Of a DNA stretch of 64,000 bases, positions 16,392 through 25,707 are shown piece after piece (position 1 is the first letter of the stretch; each line of letters begins with the position of its first letter). The notes below the pieces were generated by a model. The model saw nothing but the letters and a program-made list of their open reading frames with translations. It made no database searches and was not told where the DNA came from. The stretch is from Bifidobacterium scardovii JCM 12489 = DSM 13734 (GTDB lineage Bacteria > Actinomycetota > Actinomycetes > Actinomycetales > Bifidobacteriaceae), in contig NZ_AP012331.1 in NCBI RefSeq assembly GCF_001042635.1, positions 496,001-560,000 on the forward strand, read 5' to 3'. The position numbers and the translations under genes are program-made.

Positions 16392-16838
16392 ATGTCCGAC
16401 GACGAACCCACGGATCCGGGCATGGGAGGCGACATCCGGCCGCTGGCCACGCACGATGACCTGGAGAAACGCTGGCACACGCTAACCCCCGACGAACAAT
16501 CGCAGGCGGACGAGCTGCTCGCGGATGCGAGCGAGATCATCCGCAACCGGCTGGCCAACTACACGGAGACCCACGACCCCGCATGGTGGCAGACGCACAG
16601 GCGCATGCTGACGGCGGTGTGCTGCCAGATGGTGCGCACCGCCATGGAACAGCAGGTTGCCGGCATACCCTATGGCGCCACCCAAGCGACAGAGACCACC
16701 GGCCCGTTCACCACGAGCTACGCATGGGCCTCGCCCGACGGCTACCTGCGGTTCGGCGACGACATGCTGCGCCAGCTCGGGCTTGGCGGCCAGCGCGCCT
16801 ACAGCATCGACATGAGCACCGGAAAGGTGAACGGCTGA
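16392..16838 (+). CDS. Head-tail connector, Gp15/Gp19/Gp42-like
   Basis: A 148-residue mostly helical protein. RPLATHDDLEKRWHTLTPDEQSQ, then LLADASEIIRNRL and MLTAVCCQMVRTAM, match the gp15-type adaptor family. The ending (ASPDGYLRFGDDMLRQLGLG) is the usual family tail. It binds under the portal and extends the DNA channel. It overlaps the next gene by TGATG. Confidence 0.8.
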   Translation: MSDDEPTDPGMGGDIRPLATHDDLEKRWHTLTPDEQSQADELLADASEIIRNRLANYTETHDPAWWQTHRRMLTAVCCQMVRTAMEQQVAGIPYGATQATETTGPFTTSYAWASPDGYLRFGDDMLRQLGLGGQRAYSIDMSTGKVNG

Positions 16839-17161
16839 TGGAACGCATCGACGTATGGCGCGGCGAAGCCGAGACTGACGCCGACGGCAACACCGTGCAG
16901 GGCCCGTTGACGCTCATCACGAGCTTCGACGGGCTCGTCGCCCCGGCGAGCACGCCGGAAACCGTCTCGGAGGAATCGTCGGGCGTGACCTTCGACCACA
17001 CCATCTACATCCGCTCCGCGGAACCCACCGGAATCCTGGACACCGACCTGATCGGCGTCAGGGGCCGCAGGGTGCCCGTCGACGGCGTGGTATGCGAATG
17101 GCGCAAACACGACGGCACGCATGTGGGCGACGTCGTCAACGTGAAGCTCAAGGAGGGATAG
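16838..17161 (+). CDS. Head closure (stopper) protein
   Basis: A 107-residue beta-rich protein: IDVWRGEAETDADGN, then FDHTIYIRSAEPTGIL and VNVKLKEG. Size, fold pattern and position after the adaptor fit the SPP1 gp16/HK97 gp9-like stopper that seals filled heads. The start is ATG 16838 inside the previous stop. No catalytic motif is expected. Confidence 0.6.
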   Translation: MERIDVWRGEAETDADGNTVQGPLTLITSFDGLVAPASTPETVSEESSGVTFDHTIYIRSAEPTGILDTDLIGVRGRRVPVDGVVCEWRKHDGTHVGDVVNVKLKEG

Positions 17162-17164
17162 ATC

Positions 17165-17410
17165 ATGGCGAAGAAGGTCAGGGTCGTGCTCAACCGCAAG
17201 GAGTTCGACCGGCAGATCCTGCACGAACTGCCCGCACCCATACTGGACGACGTGCAGAAGCAGATGGAGGGCATGGCCCAGGTCGATCCCGCGATCAAGG
17301 TGTACCGCAACGACGACAGGGAACGAGGCAACGTGGTCGCCACCGCTCCAGCCAAGGTCGAACAGGCGCACGGCGTATTGAACCAGATGCTGGGCATGGT
17401 GGTCGTATGA
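17165..17410 (+). CDS. Minor head-tail joining protein
   Basis: A short (81-residue) basic protein, KKVRVVLNRKEFDRQILHEL at the start. It is roughly half the length of HK97 gp10-type tail completion proteins but in the same position. It starts behind AAGGAGG and ends overlapping the next gene by ATGA. The role is assigned from gene order only. Confidence 0.5.
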   Translation: MAKKVRVVLNRKEFDRQILHELPAPILDDVQKQMEGMAQVDPAIKVYRNDDRERGNVVATAPAKVEQAHGVLNQMLGMVVV

Positions 17411-17802
17411 GTGCCATGCCGCCCACCCGCACGAGACGGGTGGAACCCGTGCTCCTGCCCCTGCTGCGCGAACGGCTCCCCGACGTCGGGTTCTCCAGCA
17501 TCCGATCGCGCGATAATCCGCCGAGAGAATGCGTTCTCATCGGCGAACCCGGCCAAATGGCCACTCCGGTCACCCAGTACGTGCGCCTGCGCGTGAGCGT
17601 GTGGGCGCGCCGTGCCGACGGGACCGGCGACATCGACGCCGCGCAACGGCTCGCCGCGGACATCGAATCCTATCTGACCGGCCTGCACCCGCCACGGCCG
17701 GTCGTCACCATCGGCCACGAATCCGGGCCGATCCGCATGAGCGACGAGAACGGGTGCCTCATGGCATACCTCGTGCTCCTGCTCACCGTCGAAACCAACT
17801 AA
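17407..17802 (+). CDS. Tail terminator protein
   Basis: A 131-residue protein. VEPVLLPLLRERLPDVGF, YVRLRVSVWARR, AADIESYLTGL and the final strand AYLVLLLTVET follow the alpha/beta plan of gpU/gp17-like tail terminators. It immediately precedes the major tail protein, the canonical place. It would cap the tail tube and bind the head connector. Confidence 0.65.
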   Translation: MSAMPPTRTRRVEPVLLPLLRERLPDVGFSSIRSRDNPPRECVLIGEPGQMATPVTQYVRLRVSVWARRADGTGDIDAAQRLAADIESYLTGLHPPRPVVTIGHESGPIRMSDENGCLMAYLVLLLTVETN

Positions 17803-17861
17803 CCAACCCACCGGGCACGCCGCCACATGCCCCAATGGAATTCATTGAAAGGCATACGGCA

Positions 17862-18722
17862 ATGGCCACAGACACCTCGTACATCACCAGCGGCAACAAC
17901 GCGCAGCTGGTCAAACTCATCAAGGACTATGCGCTCTTCCTGTGGAAGCTCAAGGACCCGGATCTGCCGAACATGCCGGACTCAGAGAACTGGACGCCTC
18001 CGGAAGGCAAGCTGCCGGTCGGCTACAACAGCGAGGACGGCGCCGTGCTCCACCCCGAGCCCGGCGACGACACCGAGATCAAGGCGCACAACGGCGACAT
18101 CGTGGTCTCCGAACAGGAGCCCGGCTACTGGACGCTGCAGATCCCCGGCATCGAATGCAAGAGGGACATCGCCGAAGCGTACTTCGGCGTCGAGGCCGAC
18201 GAAAAGGGTGGTTTCCACGTTAGGGACGCGGCCACGAACATCGAGTACATGGCCGTGCTCGCCTGCCTCGACCAGTACGGCAACCCCATCGTCCTGCCCA
18301 TCGGCCGCTGCAAGGTAAGCGACCGCGACGACATGACCCTCGTAAGCACGGAGGTTGTGACCTTCAATGTCACGTTCAAGATGTTCAAGGCGGCCGACGG
18401 CTACATGTTCCACGTCTACGGGCTGCTCGCCGCCGAAAGGGCCGGGCTCGCCGCCAGTGTCGAATCCGTGACGGCCGACCCAGCCACCCTGAGCGTCGCC
18501 GCGGGCAGGACCGCCACGTTCGCCGTCACGGTCAAACCCGACAACGCGGCCGGCTGGAAGCTCGCCGCCGCCAGCGCCGACACCGCGAAGGCCACCGCCA
18601 CGGCGTCCGGGTCCACGGTCACCGTCACCGGGGTCGCGGCCACCGAAACCGGCAAGCCCGTCACCGTGACCGCCACGGCCGGCGGCAAGAGCGTCAGCGT
18701 GCCGGTCACCGTCACCGCCTGA
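17862..18722 (+). CDS. Major tail protein with Ig-like C-terminal domain
   Basis: A 286-residue protein. I chose ATG 17862 over the in-frame ATG 17835 because GAAAGG lies just before it. Residues 1-200 form the tube domain. Residues 205-286 are a BIG-type Ig-like domain (VESVTADPATLSVAAGRTATFAVT, ending in SVSVPVTVTA), as in many siphophage tail tubes, where it decorates the outside and may bind cell-surface sugars weakly. Confidence 0.85.
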   Translation: MATDTSYITSGNNAQLVKLIKDYALFLWKLKDPDLPNMPDSENWTPPEGKLPVGYNSEDGAVLHPEPGDDTEIKAHNGDIVVSEQEPGYWTLQIPGIECKRDIAEAYFGVEADEKGGFHVRDAATNIEYMAVLACLDQYGNPIVLPIGRCKVSDRDDMTLVSTEVVTFNVTFKMFKAADGYMFHVYGLLAAERAGLAASVESVTADPATLSVAAGRTATFAVTVKPDNAAGWKLAAASADTAKATATASGSTVTVTGVAATETGKPVTVTATAGGKSVSVPVTVTA

Positions 18723-18844
18723 CCTTTTCCGGCACCCACCAGGAGCCCCCGATTCTTCCCCGCGCCGCAGGATGGCGGTCCCGACGGCACGGGGAACCCT
18801 CTCAACCACGGACCGCCGCCAACCCGCGAAACAAGGAGACCGCC

Positions 18845-19222
18845 ATGACAGACACCATCTACGCGAAAGTCGAAACCCCCGTCATCGAAGACGAACCATT
18901 GGAGGACGTGCACCTCGACGTGCTCGGCGTCAAACTCGACCTTCCCAACCTCAACAGCGCGGACCTGCCCATCGACCTGGTCAACGTGATCCTCCTGGTC
19001 AAAAGCCAGACCACGCTCAGCGAGGAGCAAACCAGTTACGCGATGAGCGCGTTCCTCGCCTACTTCCAGCAGCTTCGCCCCGACTACTGGAACGCGCTGC
19101 GCAAGACCGGCAACGGGATCGCATGGCTGAGCGCAACCGTACGCGCCTGGGCCGAACAATCCGGACTGGACCCAAAAGCGCTTATCTCATCGTCCTCTGG
19201 CAAAACCACCGCGAAGCGCTAG
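18845..19222 (+). CDS. Tail assembly chaperone, short form (gpG-like)
   Basis: A 125-residue protein behind AAGGAG, with an acidic N-terminus and a helical core (LVNVILLVKSQTTLSEEQTS, YFQQLRPDYWNAL). It is the zero-frame product of the chaperone pair found before tape-measure genes. Near its end the message contains CCCAAAA at 19171-19177, where a fraction of ribosomes should slip into the -1 frame. Confidence 0.8.
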   Translation: MTDTIYAKVETPVIEDEPLEDVHLDVLGVKLDLPNLNSADLPIDLVNVILLVKSQTTLSEEQTSYAMSAFLAYFQQLRPDYWNALRKTGNGIAWLSATVRAWAEQSGLDPKALISSSSGKTTAKR

Positions 19223-19602
19223 AGTCCGACTGGCTGAACCGCTACCACACCATCTGGCGGCCCATCCGCCTCGACGCATGGCTCGACGCGCCCAATGGCC
19301 ACAAGCCCAGGGCCAGCCTGAGCCTGGGCAAGGCATGGAAACTCACCCGCCAGATCCTACGCGACCACACCAGCGACTCATACGCCGCGCTGGCCGGATG
19401 GTCGTACACGCCAACCGGCGAGGAACTGGCCATGTGGGACCGGCTCGAACTCGAAGGCCGTCTGAAACGACGAGGCTGGCGGCCATGGACGGACAAACGC
19501 GCCGACCAGTTCGGTGCAACCCGCCAACAATCCCCGGCCGAACGCGCGCAACGCATGCGCCGCCGCCACCGGCTCAACCAACGATTCCACATCAGCGAAT
19601 GA
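18845..19602 (+). CDS. Tail assembly chaperone, -1 frameshift product (gpGT-like)
   Basis: Slippage at CCCAAAA (19171-19177) joins the short chaperone to the -1 frame: SGLDPK continues as SAYLIVLWQNHREALE and runs to TGA 19602, for 252 residues in all. The extension is basic and Trp-rich (RLKRRGWRPW, RAQRMRRRHRLNQRF). In lambda and many siphophages the long form recruits tail tube protein to the tape measure. The heptamer has the canonical XXXYYYZ form and correct phase, and the downstream frame has no good start of its own. Confidence 0.8.
19171..19177 (+). promoter_or_regulatory. Programmed -1 ribosomal frameshift site CCCAAAA
   Basis: In the zero frame the codons are C CCA AAA. Re-pairing one base back gives CCC AAA, with full pairing kept in the A site. 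The tail chaperone reading frame then continues for 142 codons. Confidence 0.78.
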
Positions 19603-19651
19603 TCCCGACCGCCATCGGGACCAACCACACCCACACGGAGGAACAGTCCCG

Positions 19652-22264
19652 ATGGCACAGGAGATAGGCACCGTATACGTCCAGGTCGCCCCCAGCGGCA
19701 AGGACTTCGGCAAAAAACTCGAAGGAGACCTCACCGCCGCGGTCGCCCAGGCCGGCAAAAACGGCGGCAACAGCATCCTGACCAAACTCGGCGGCGCATT
19801 CGGCAAGATCGGCAAACTCGGCCTCGGCGCCATAGGCACCATCGCCGGAGGCGTCACCGCCCTCGCCGCCAAAGGCGGATTCGAACGCGCCCTGAACATC
19901 GAGAACGCGCAGGCCAAACTCAAAGGCCTCGGCCATGACAGCGCCAGCATCGCCGAGATCATGAACAACGCGCTCGCCAGCGTAAAGGGCACCGCGTTCG
20001 GCCTGGGCGACGCCGCGACCGTGGCAGCAAGCCTGTCCGCCGCCGGCATCGCCAGCGGCGAGCAGATGACCAACGTGCTCAAGACCGTCGCCGACACCGC
20101 CCAAATCAGCGGACGCTCGCTGACCGACATCGGCACCATATTCGGGTCCGTGGCCGCGCGAGGCAAACTGCAGGGCGACGACATGCTCCAACTCATGAGC
20201 TCGGGCGTGCCCGTCCTCCAGCTGCTCGCCAAACACCTGAACACCACCTCCGAGGAAGTCTCGGACATGGTATCCAAAGGCAAGATCGACTTCAACACAT
20301 TCGCCACGGCCATGCAGGAAGGACTCGGAGGAGCCGCCCTCGCCGCCGGCGACACGTTCCAAGGCGCATTAGCCAACGTCAAGGCCGCGCTCGGCCGACT
20401 GGGCGAAGGCCCCGGCAAGATCGCGCTCGAATCATTGCGCAAACTGTTCAACGCGGCCATACCCGCCGTCGACGCCCTGAGCACACAACTCACCCCGCTC
20501 GTCGACAAGCTCAACGGCCAGCTCAGCCCATACGTGGACAAGGCCGCCAAATTCCTCGAAACGTTCTCCCAAGGACTCGCCGACGGCACCATCACCATAC
20601 CCGGTCTCGTCTCCCAGCTCGGCTCCCTCGCCGGAGCGTTCGCCCTGTTCGCCGGCATCGGCGGCAACACGGACAAAATCACCGGCTTCCTCGACCTGCT
20701 CGGCAACAGCGGCGACAAAGGCCTCCAAACCCTCACCGGCAAGATGACGGCGCTGCCCGGCCAACTCAAGAAAGGATTCACGGCCTTCACGACGGACGCG
20801 AAGACCATCGCCGAAGACATCGCCTTCCCGTTCCAGCTCGCCGGCGAGAAAATCGCCGACAGCGGACTCGGACAGAAGGTCTCGGCGCTCGGCGCGCAAC
20901 TGTCATCCAAGATCGGAACCATCACCGCACCATTCAAGACTAAACTCACCTCCGCATTCGCCGGCATGGCGTTCAGCTTCGAGAACAACCCGATCGTCAC
21001 CTCGCTCCAATCGTTCGGCAACGGGCTAGGCGCGCTCGCCTCCAACGTGGCCGGCAAGGCCAAGGCCGCATTGGGTCCCATAGGCGACGCTTTCTCCGGC
21101 ATCGCGTCCGTGGTAGGGCCCAGACTCCAATCCGGTCTCGGGGCCATCGGCTCGATATTCGGCAAATTCTTCAGCCCGGACAACTTCGTCAAGTACATGG
21201 GCATTGCCGGCATCATCGCCGCGCTGATAGCCGGTCTCGGCATGCTCGACCAGAGCATGCAGGGACAACTGTTCGCGATGATCGGCCAACTGTCCTCGAA
21301 ACTGCCCGAAATGCTGCAGCAGCTGAACATGCAGATCACCGCCAACCTGCCGGCCATGATCGAACAGGGAGCCGCCATCCTGACCGCGATGGTGAACGCG
21401 ATAGCGACGAACGCGCCACAGCTGATCGGCACGGCCGTGCTCATCGTCACCACGCTGGTCAACGGGCTCGCCGCCCAACTGCCCACGCTCATCCCGGCAG
21501 CCATCGGCATGATCACGGCTCTCGTGTCCGGCCTGGCCTCCAACGCGGGCCAGCTGCTCAACAGCGGCATGCAGCTGCTGCTCGGCCTCGTGCAGGGCAT
21601 CGTGAACGCATTGCCGCAGCTGATCGCGCAGGTGCCGACCATCATCGGAAACCTCGTCCAATCGATAGCCGCGAACCTGCCGCAGATCCTCGAGACCGGC
21701 GTGCAGATCCTCGTCGCCCTCGCCAACGGGCTCGCCTCAGCGATACCGAAGCTCATCGGCCAGATCCCCGCCATCGTCCAATCCCTGCGGAAGGCGTTCA
21801 CCAGCGTCGACTGGGGCGAGATCGGGCTGAACATCATCACCGGCATCGCGGGCGGCATCGCCTCGGCCGCCGGCACGCTGTTCAACGCCGCCAAGAACGC
21901 CGTATCCGGCGCATTGGAAAGCGTCAAGAGTTTCCTCGGCATCCACTCGCCGAGCCGCGTGTTCCGCGACCAGGTCGGCATCATGATGGGCCGAGGCATC
22001 GCCGAAGGCATTGACGACAGCCAAGCCTACGTCGACCGCGCGTTCGACGACATCGTCGCCGGGCTCAAACTCAACGGATTCACGCTCACCCCGCCAACGG
22101 TGGCCGACTACACGCCCAAGGACGTGCTCCAGCCGACGACAACCACCGACCAGCCAAGGGACACGAACGTCCAAGTCGACATCGACGCACGCGGAACCGA
22201 CCCCGAAGTGCTGTTCGCCATGGCTGGAGCACGACTGGAAGCCATATCGGGCCAATGGGGGTAA
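19652..22264 (+). CDS. Tape measure protein
   Basis: An 870-residue protein and the longest gene of the phage. The N-terminus (IGTVYVQVAPSGKDFGKKLE) is typical of the family. Long helical repeats carry hydrophobic stretches near residues 55-75 and 510-530 (YMGIAGIIAALIAGLGML), then Ala/Leu/Gln-rich repeats (QLIAQVPTIIGNLVQS). The C-terminal motif GIHSPSRVFRDQVGIMMGRG is a family hallmark. At about 0.15 nm per residue the tail would be near 130 nm long. Start ATG 19652 follows CGGAGGAA. Confidence 0.92.
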   Translation: MAQEIGTVYVQVAPSGKDFGKKLEGDLTAAVAQAGKNGGNSILTKLGGAFGKIGKLGLGAIGTIAGGVTALAAKGGFERALNIENAQAKLKGLGHDSASIAEIMNNALASVKGTAFGLGDAATVAASLSAAGIASGEQMTNVLKTVADTAQISGRSLTDIGTIFGSVAARGKLQGDDMLQLMSSGVPVLQLLAKHLNTTSEEVSDMVSKGKIDFNTFATAMQEGLGGAALAAGDTFQGALANVKAALGRLGEGPGKIALESLRKLFNAAIPAVDALSTQLTPLVDKLNGQLSPYVDKAAKFLETFSQGLADGTITIPGLVSQLGSLAGAFALFAGIGGNTDKITGFLDLLGNSGDKGLQTLTGKMTALPGQLKKGFTAFTTDAKTIAEDIAFPFQLAGEKIADSGLGQKVSALGAQLSSKIGTITAPFKTKLTSAFAGMAFSFENNPIVTSLQSFGNGLGALASNVAGKAKAALGPIGDAFSGIASVVGPRLQSGLGAIGSIFGKFFSPDNFVKYMGIAGIIAALIAGLGMLDQSMQGQLFAMIGQLSSKLPEMLQQLNMQITANLPAMIEQGAAILTAMVNAIATNAPQLIGTAVLIVTTLVNGLAAQLPTLIPAAIGMITALVSGLASNAGQLLNSGMQLLLGLVQGIVNALPQLIAQVPTIIGNLVQSIAANLPQILETGVQILVALANGLASAIPKLIGQIPAIVQSLRKAFTSVDWGEIGLNIITGIAGGIASAAGTLFNAAKNAVSGALESVKSFLGIHSPSRVFRDQVGIMMGRGIAEGIDDSQAYVDRAFDDIVAGLKLNGFTLTPPTVADYTPKDVLQPTTTTDQPRDTNVQVDIDARGTDPEVLFAMAGARLEAISGQWG

Positions 22265-22279
22265 ACGCAAGGAGAATAC

Positions 22280-23014
22280 ATGCGCATACAGCTCACCACC
22301 GAGAACGACACGATCACCCTAACCGACAACAGACTCGACAACCGGGCTCACGCATGGATCACCCTCAACGGCATCGACGGACTGTTCGGCACGCCAAAAC
22401 CACGGGAAACAGGAACCCCGATGCCGCAACAGGACGGATCCTACTGGCCTAGCCGCCTCACCGGCGAATCGCGAACCATCACCATCAAATGCGCGATGGC
22501 CCGCTTTTCGACCGCGGCCGCGGCGCAATTCCGAGACAGAATATGCGCGCTCGCCTACAAGCCGGTCACCCTGCTTGTGGAGGATGCGCTCGGAATACGC
22601 GCTTTGACCGGATGGCTCGCCGACGATCCCGCGCCAAGCATGCTGCTCAGTCTCCGGGCGTTCACCTTCACGCTCATCATCTATTGCCCCGACCCGTTGA
22701 AATACGGGCAGCCGGTCACCTACACGGCGTCCGGCGGCGTGATCCGCTGCCAGAACCCCGGCACGGCGGCCACATGGCCGAGCGTGAGAATATCGGGGCA
22801 TGCGACCTCGCTGGCGTTGTCGTATGCGGGGCATCGCGTGAAATGGCAGGGCGACGCGCAGGACCTGGCATTGGATTTCCGCGACATGATCCCCAGCGCG
22901 GGCACCGTCACCTACGACGACGCGTTCCAGATCCCGCCGGGCGGCGGAACCGTGTCGGCCGTCGTCGTGGGCGGGGGAGCGGCATCGATGATCATACGAC
23001 CGGCGTGGAGGTGA
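22280..23014 (+). CDS. Distal tail protein (Dit)
   Basis: A 244-residue protein placed between the tape measure and the tail-associated protein, where Dit is always found. The N-terminal half has the beta-barrel pattern of siphophage Dit (MRIQLTTENDTITLTDN, ITIKCAMARFSTAAAAQFR, FTFTLIIYCPDPLKYG). The C-terminal half is a galectin-like beta domain (TWPSVRISGHATSLALSY). It forms the hexameric hub of the tail tip. Confidence 0.75.
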   Translation: MRIQLTTENDTITLTDNRLDNRAHAWITLNGIDGLFGTPKPRETGTPMPQQDGSYWPSRLTGESRTITIKCAMARFSTAAAAQFRDRICALAYKPVTLLVEDALGIRALTGWLADDPAPSMLLSLRAFTFTLIIYCPDPLKYGQPVTYTASGGVIRCQNPGTAATWPSVRISGHATSLALSYAGHRVKWQGDAQDLALDFRDMIPSAGTVTYDDAFQIPPGGGTVSAVVVGGGAASMIIRPAWR

Positions 23015-23018
23015 CCTC

Positions 23019-24149
23019 ATGGCATCACGGCCCGCACCGTTGACGGTGCATGTGTACGAGCCGGTCACCGGCCGGCACCTCTACCGGCTGCCCTACACGG
23101 CCGCCGACTGGACGGAGTCATTGAACCAGCCCGGATCCATGAACGTGACCGTCGACTACACGCGAACCGCCGCCAGACTCGGACTGTTCGAATCCCTGCG
23201 CTGCTGGAAGGCGCTGATCGCCCTGCAACGCGCCACCAATGGCGGTTTCGAGGTCATGCATGCGGGCCCGTTGACGGACTGGGAGTGGGACGCGGAGAAC
23301 CGGAGCCTGAAACTCACGGTGGGAGGCGGCCTGACCCTGCTGACCAAGCGACTCGTCATCAACCACGCGTTGAAGGACTCGTGGCGCGACGGAAGCATGC
23401 TCCTCGACGAGAAACACCCCGCCGGGGACATGGACCTCACCCTCAAAGGCAGCTACGCGGACATCGCACGCGGACTGACCGCCGAGGCCATGCAATGGGG
23501 CGGCCTGCCCATCGGCCTACCCGCGACGACCGGCGGCGACAAGACCCGCACCTACTACGCGTGGGATCTGGCCACCTGCGCCGACCGGATCCTCGACCTG
23601 ACCAACCTCGAACACGGCATCGAGGTCAGGTTCGACCCGCGCATTAAACCCGACGGGAGTCTCATATTCGACCTGCATGCCGGAGCCGAGCTTGTGGATT
23701 CGACGCACCAGTGGAACGCGGTCATCCCCGGCCAGCGCGTCATCCTCTCCTCGGTGGCCGGGGCCGGCGGGGCCATGACCTCGCAGGCATGGCTCACCGG
23801 AGGCAAGGACGGCGACAAGACCCTCATGTGCCGGCGCACCACCACCCGGCTCACCGAGGCCGGCTACCTGTTCTGCCAGTCCGCGGACACCACGCACACC
23901 ACCGTCAGCGACCTGAGAACATTGCAGGCCCACGCATTGGGAGACCTCGCACAAGGCGCGTTCCCGGCCGAGACCTACAAGATTAAGGTCGGCGAAGAGC
24001 ACAGGGTGCGCGTCGGCGACCATGCCGACCTGCGCGTCGAGGACGACCACCTCGGCTCCCGACTGCTCAGACTGAAGATCACCGACCTGAGCGGCTCCGC
24101 GGACAGCGACTGGCTCACCCTGCAGGCCCAGGAAAGGAACGAGACGTGA
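23019..24149 (+). CDS. Tail-associated hub protein (Tal-like)
   Basis: A 376-residue protein following Dit, with GGAGGTGA just upstream. It is beta-rich with gp27-like hub features: LTVHVYEPVTGRHLYRLPYT, a Trp-rich strand (GPLTDWEWDAENRSLKLTVGG) and later VGEEHRVRVGDHADLRVED. No lytic domain is visible at its end. It would close the tail tube and open on contact with the host. Confidence 0.7.
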   Translation: MASRPAPLTVHVYEPVTGRHLYRLPYTAADWTESLNQPGSMNVTVDYTRTAARLGLFESLRCWKALIALQRATNGGFEVMHAGPLTDWEWDAENRSLKLTVGGGLTLLTKRLVINHALKDSWRDGSMLLDEKHPAGDMDLTLKGSYADIARGLTAEAMQWGGLPIGLPATTGGDKTRTYYAWDLATCADRILDLTNLEHGIEVRFDPRIKPDGSLIFDLHAGAELVDSTHQWNAVIPGQRVILSSVAGAGGAMTSQAWLTGGKDGDKTLMCRRTTTRLTEAGYLFCQSADTTHTTVSDLRTLQAHALGDLAQGAFPAETYKIKVGEEHRVRVGDHADLRVEDDHLGSRLLRLKITDLSGSADSDWLTLQAQERNET

Positions 24150-25300
24150 ACGGCATCAACCAGACCCGCGCCATACCGGCGGGAACGCACGCCGTATGGT
24201 GCGGCGACAGCGTCACCCTAGGCACCGGGTCCAGCACGACCACGAAACGATACAGCACGCTGGTCAGCGGCGAACTGAACCTGACCGAACACAACTACGC
24301 CAAAACCAACGCCGGCTACCTGATCGACGGCAACACCATCGGCATGCAGCTCGACACGGCCAAAACCGACACCGGATACCCGCATAACCAGGTCGGCTAC
24401 GTGTTCCTGATGACCGGACTGACCGACTCCTACCAGTCGCTGGCCAACATGCAGCAGGCAGTCTCGGACACGATCGGCAAGGCCAGGAGCATATTCACCG
24501 CTGCACGCATCGTCGTGGGCGTCGGCCCCGGATGCATCCCCGACGCCGACGACACCGAGGCGATCGCGAAACAGGGTCATATCCTCACCGCGATCACCCT
24601 GGCCGCAGTCGCGGCCGACGCGCTCGTCATCCGCAACATGCGCGCCATCTGCGGATCCGACCCCGACATGCACGCCACCGGCATCAACCCCAACGACGAA
24701 GGCATGAGGCTCCTCGCCCAAGCCGTCGTCGCAAGCGTCGATGCGGACAAGGGCGAACCATTGGATACGCCGGTCACCGACCTGACCCGCGTATACACGT
24801 CGCCCGGAGCCGACTGGGCCACCCGCCAAGTCAACGCGCAACGCAAACGCGAGGCATCGAAGAAAGAGGCGAACCGCCCAACCGGCACCGAACTGACCCA
24901 ACTGACCTCGAAACTCGACGAACTCACCCAGACACAGGGCCTGCAACAGGTCATCATCGAGCAACAGCAGGCAGCGCTCGCGAAACAGCAGGCTCAGCTT
25001 GAAGCCCAGCAGGAGCAGCTCAAGGCCGCCCAGGATCAGTTGAAGAGCCAGCAGGCGTCGCTCGAGGCGCAGCAGAAGCAGCTCGGCCAGATCGTGGACC
25101 AGCTCAAGGGCATCGTGGACGACCAGGGCAGCACGGTCAGCCAGTTGAAGACCGTCACGGACAACCTCGCGGCCACGGACGGGCGCGTCGACCAGATCCA
25201 GCACACGCTCTACGACAACCAGGTCTGGCTGAAAACCCAGCTCGACAATCTGGACAGGCGCGTGACCGCGCTGGAGAACAAGGGCACGGTGACCGGATGA
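24146..25300 (+). CDS. Tail protein with SGNH-type esterase domain and coiled coil
   Basis: A 384-residue protein overlapping Tal by ATGA. Residues 15-200 resemble an SGNH/GDSL hydrolase: WCGDSVTLGTGSS holds Gly20-Asp21-Ser22, and a late DPDMHATG places a candidate His176. Residues 225-384 are a long Gln/Leu/Ala coiled coil (QQVIIEQQQAALAKQQ). A trimeric tail fibre that deacetylates host wall or capsule sugars is a reasonable inference. The DPDMH spacing differs from the classic DxxH block, so activity is uncertain. Confidence 0.6.
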   Translation: MNGINQTRAIPAGTHAVWCGDSVTLGTGSSTTTKRYSTLVSGELNLTEHNYAKTNAGYLIDGNTIGMQLDTAKTDTGYPHNQVGYVFLMTGLTDSYQSLANMQQAVSDTIGKARSIFTAARIVVGVGPGCIPDADDTEAIAKQGHILTAITLAAVAADALVIRNMRAICGSDPDMHATGINPNDEGMRLLAQAVVASVDADKGEPLDTPVTDLTRVYTSPGADWATRQVNAQRKREASKKEANRPTGTELTQLTSKLDELTQTQGLQQVIIEQQQAALAKQQAQLEAQQEQLKAAQDQLKSQQASLEAQQKQLGQIVDQLKGIVDDQGSTVSQLKTVTDNLAATDGRVDQIQHTLYDNQVWLKTQLDNLDRRVTALENKGTVTG

Positions 25301-25325
25301 ACGGATCAGTGAAGGGAGGGGCCGC

Positions 25326-25691
25326 ATGAACGGCGTGTACGGCAAACGCGTCAAGCCGCTTGATGTGCGTCTCGTGCGCGGCGACGGCGAACGACTGGGC
25401 GGCCGCTGGCGGCGACGGAACCTCGCGACCGGCGAGATCACGGGAAAGGATCTGACCGGCTGGAGCGGGCGTATCGAACTGCGCTCGCCGGACGGCGTGG
25501 AGTTGTGGTATTCGCGTTCGTGCGACGAGATGACGGATGACGGGTACGCGGTGGCGAACCTGCCGCCCTCGGCGTTCGCGGCCGATATCTGGCTGCAGCG
25601 TCGCGGTGGGCAGTGGAAGTGCGTGGTCGTCAGTCCTTCGGGTGCGACGGTGCGCACGGTCGGCTGGGGTTATTGGATATTGAGCGATTGA
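25326..25691 (+). CDS. Small baseplate/tail-tip protein
   Basis: A 121-residue beta-rich protein behind AAGGGAGG. RPL-type strands alternate with turns (VRLVRGDGERLGGRW, TGWSGRIELRSPDGVELWY, GQWKCVVVSPSGATVRTVG). The plan recalls the N-terminal domain of BppU-like baseplate proteins that attach receptor-binding proteins. It sits between the esterase-type fibre and the tail spike, matching such an adaptor role. No firm family call. Confidence 0.5.
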   Translation: MNGVYGKRVKPLDVRLVRGDGERLGGRWRRRNLATGEITGKDLTGWSGRIELRSPDGVELWYSRSCDEMTDDGYAVANLPPSAFAADIWLQRRGGQWKCVVVSPSGATVRTVGWGYWILSD

Positions 25692-25707
25692 TAGGAATGG
25701 AGTGGCT

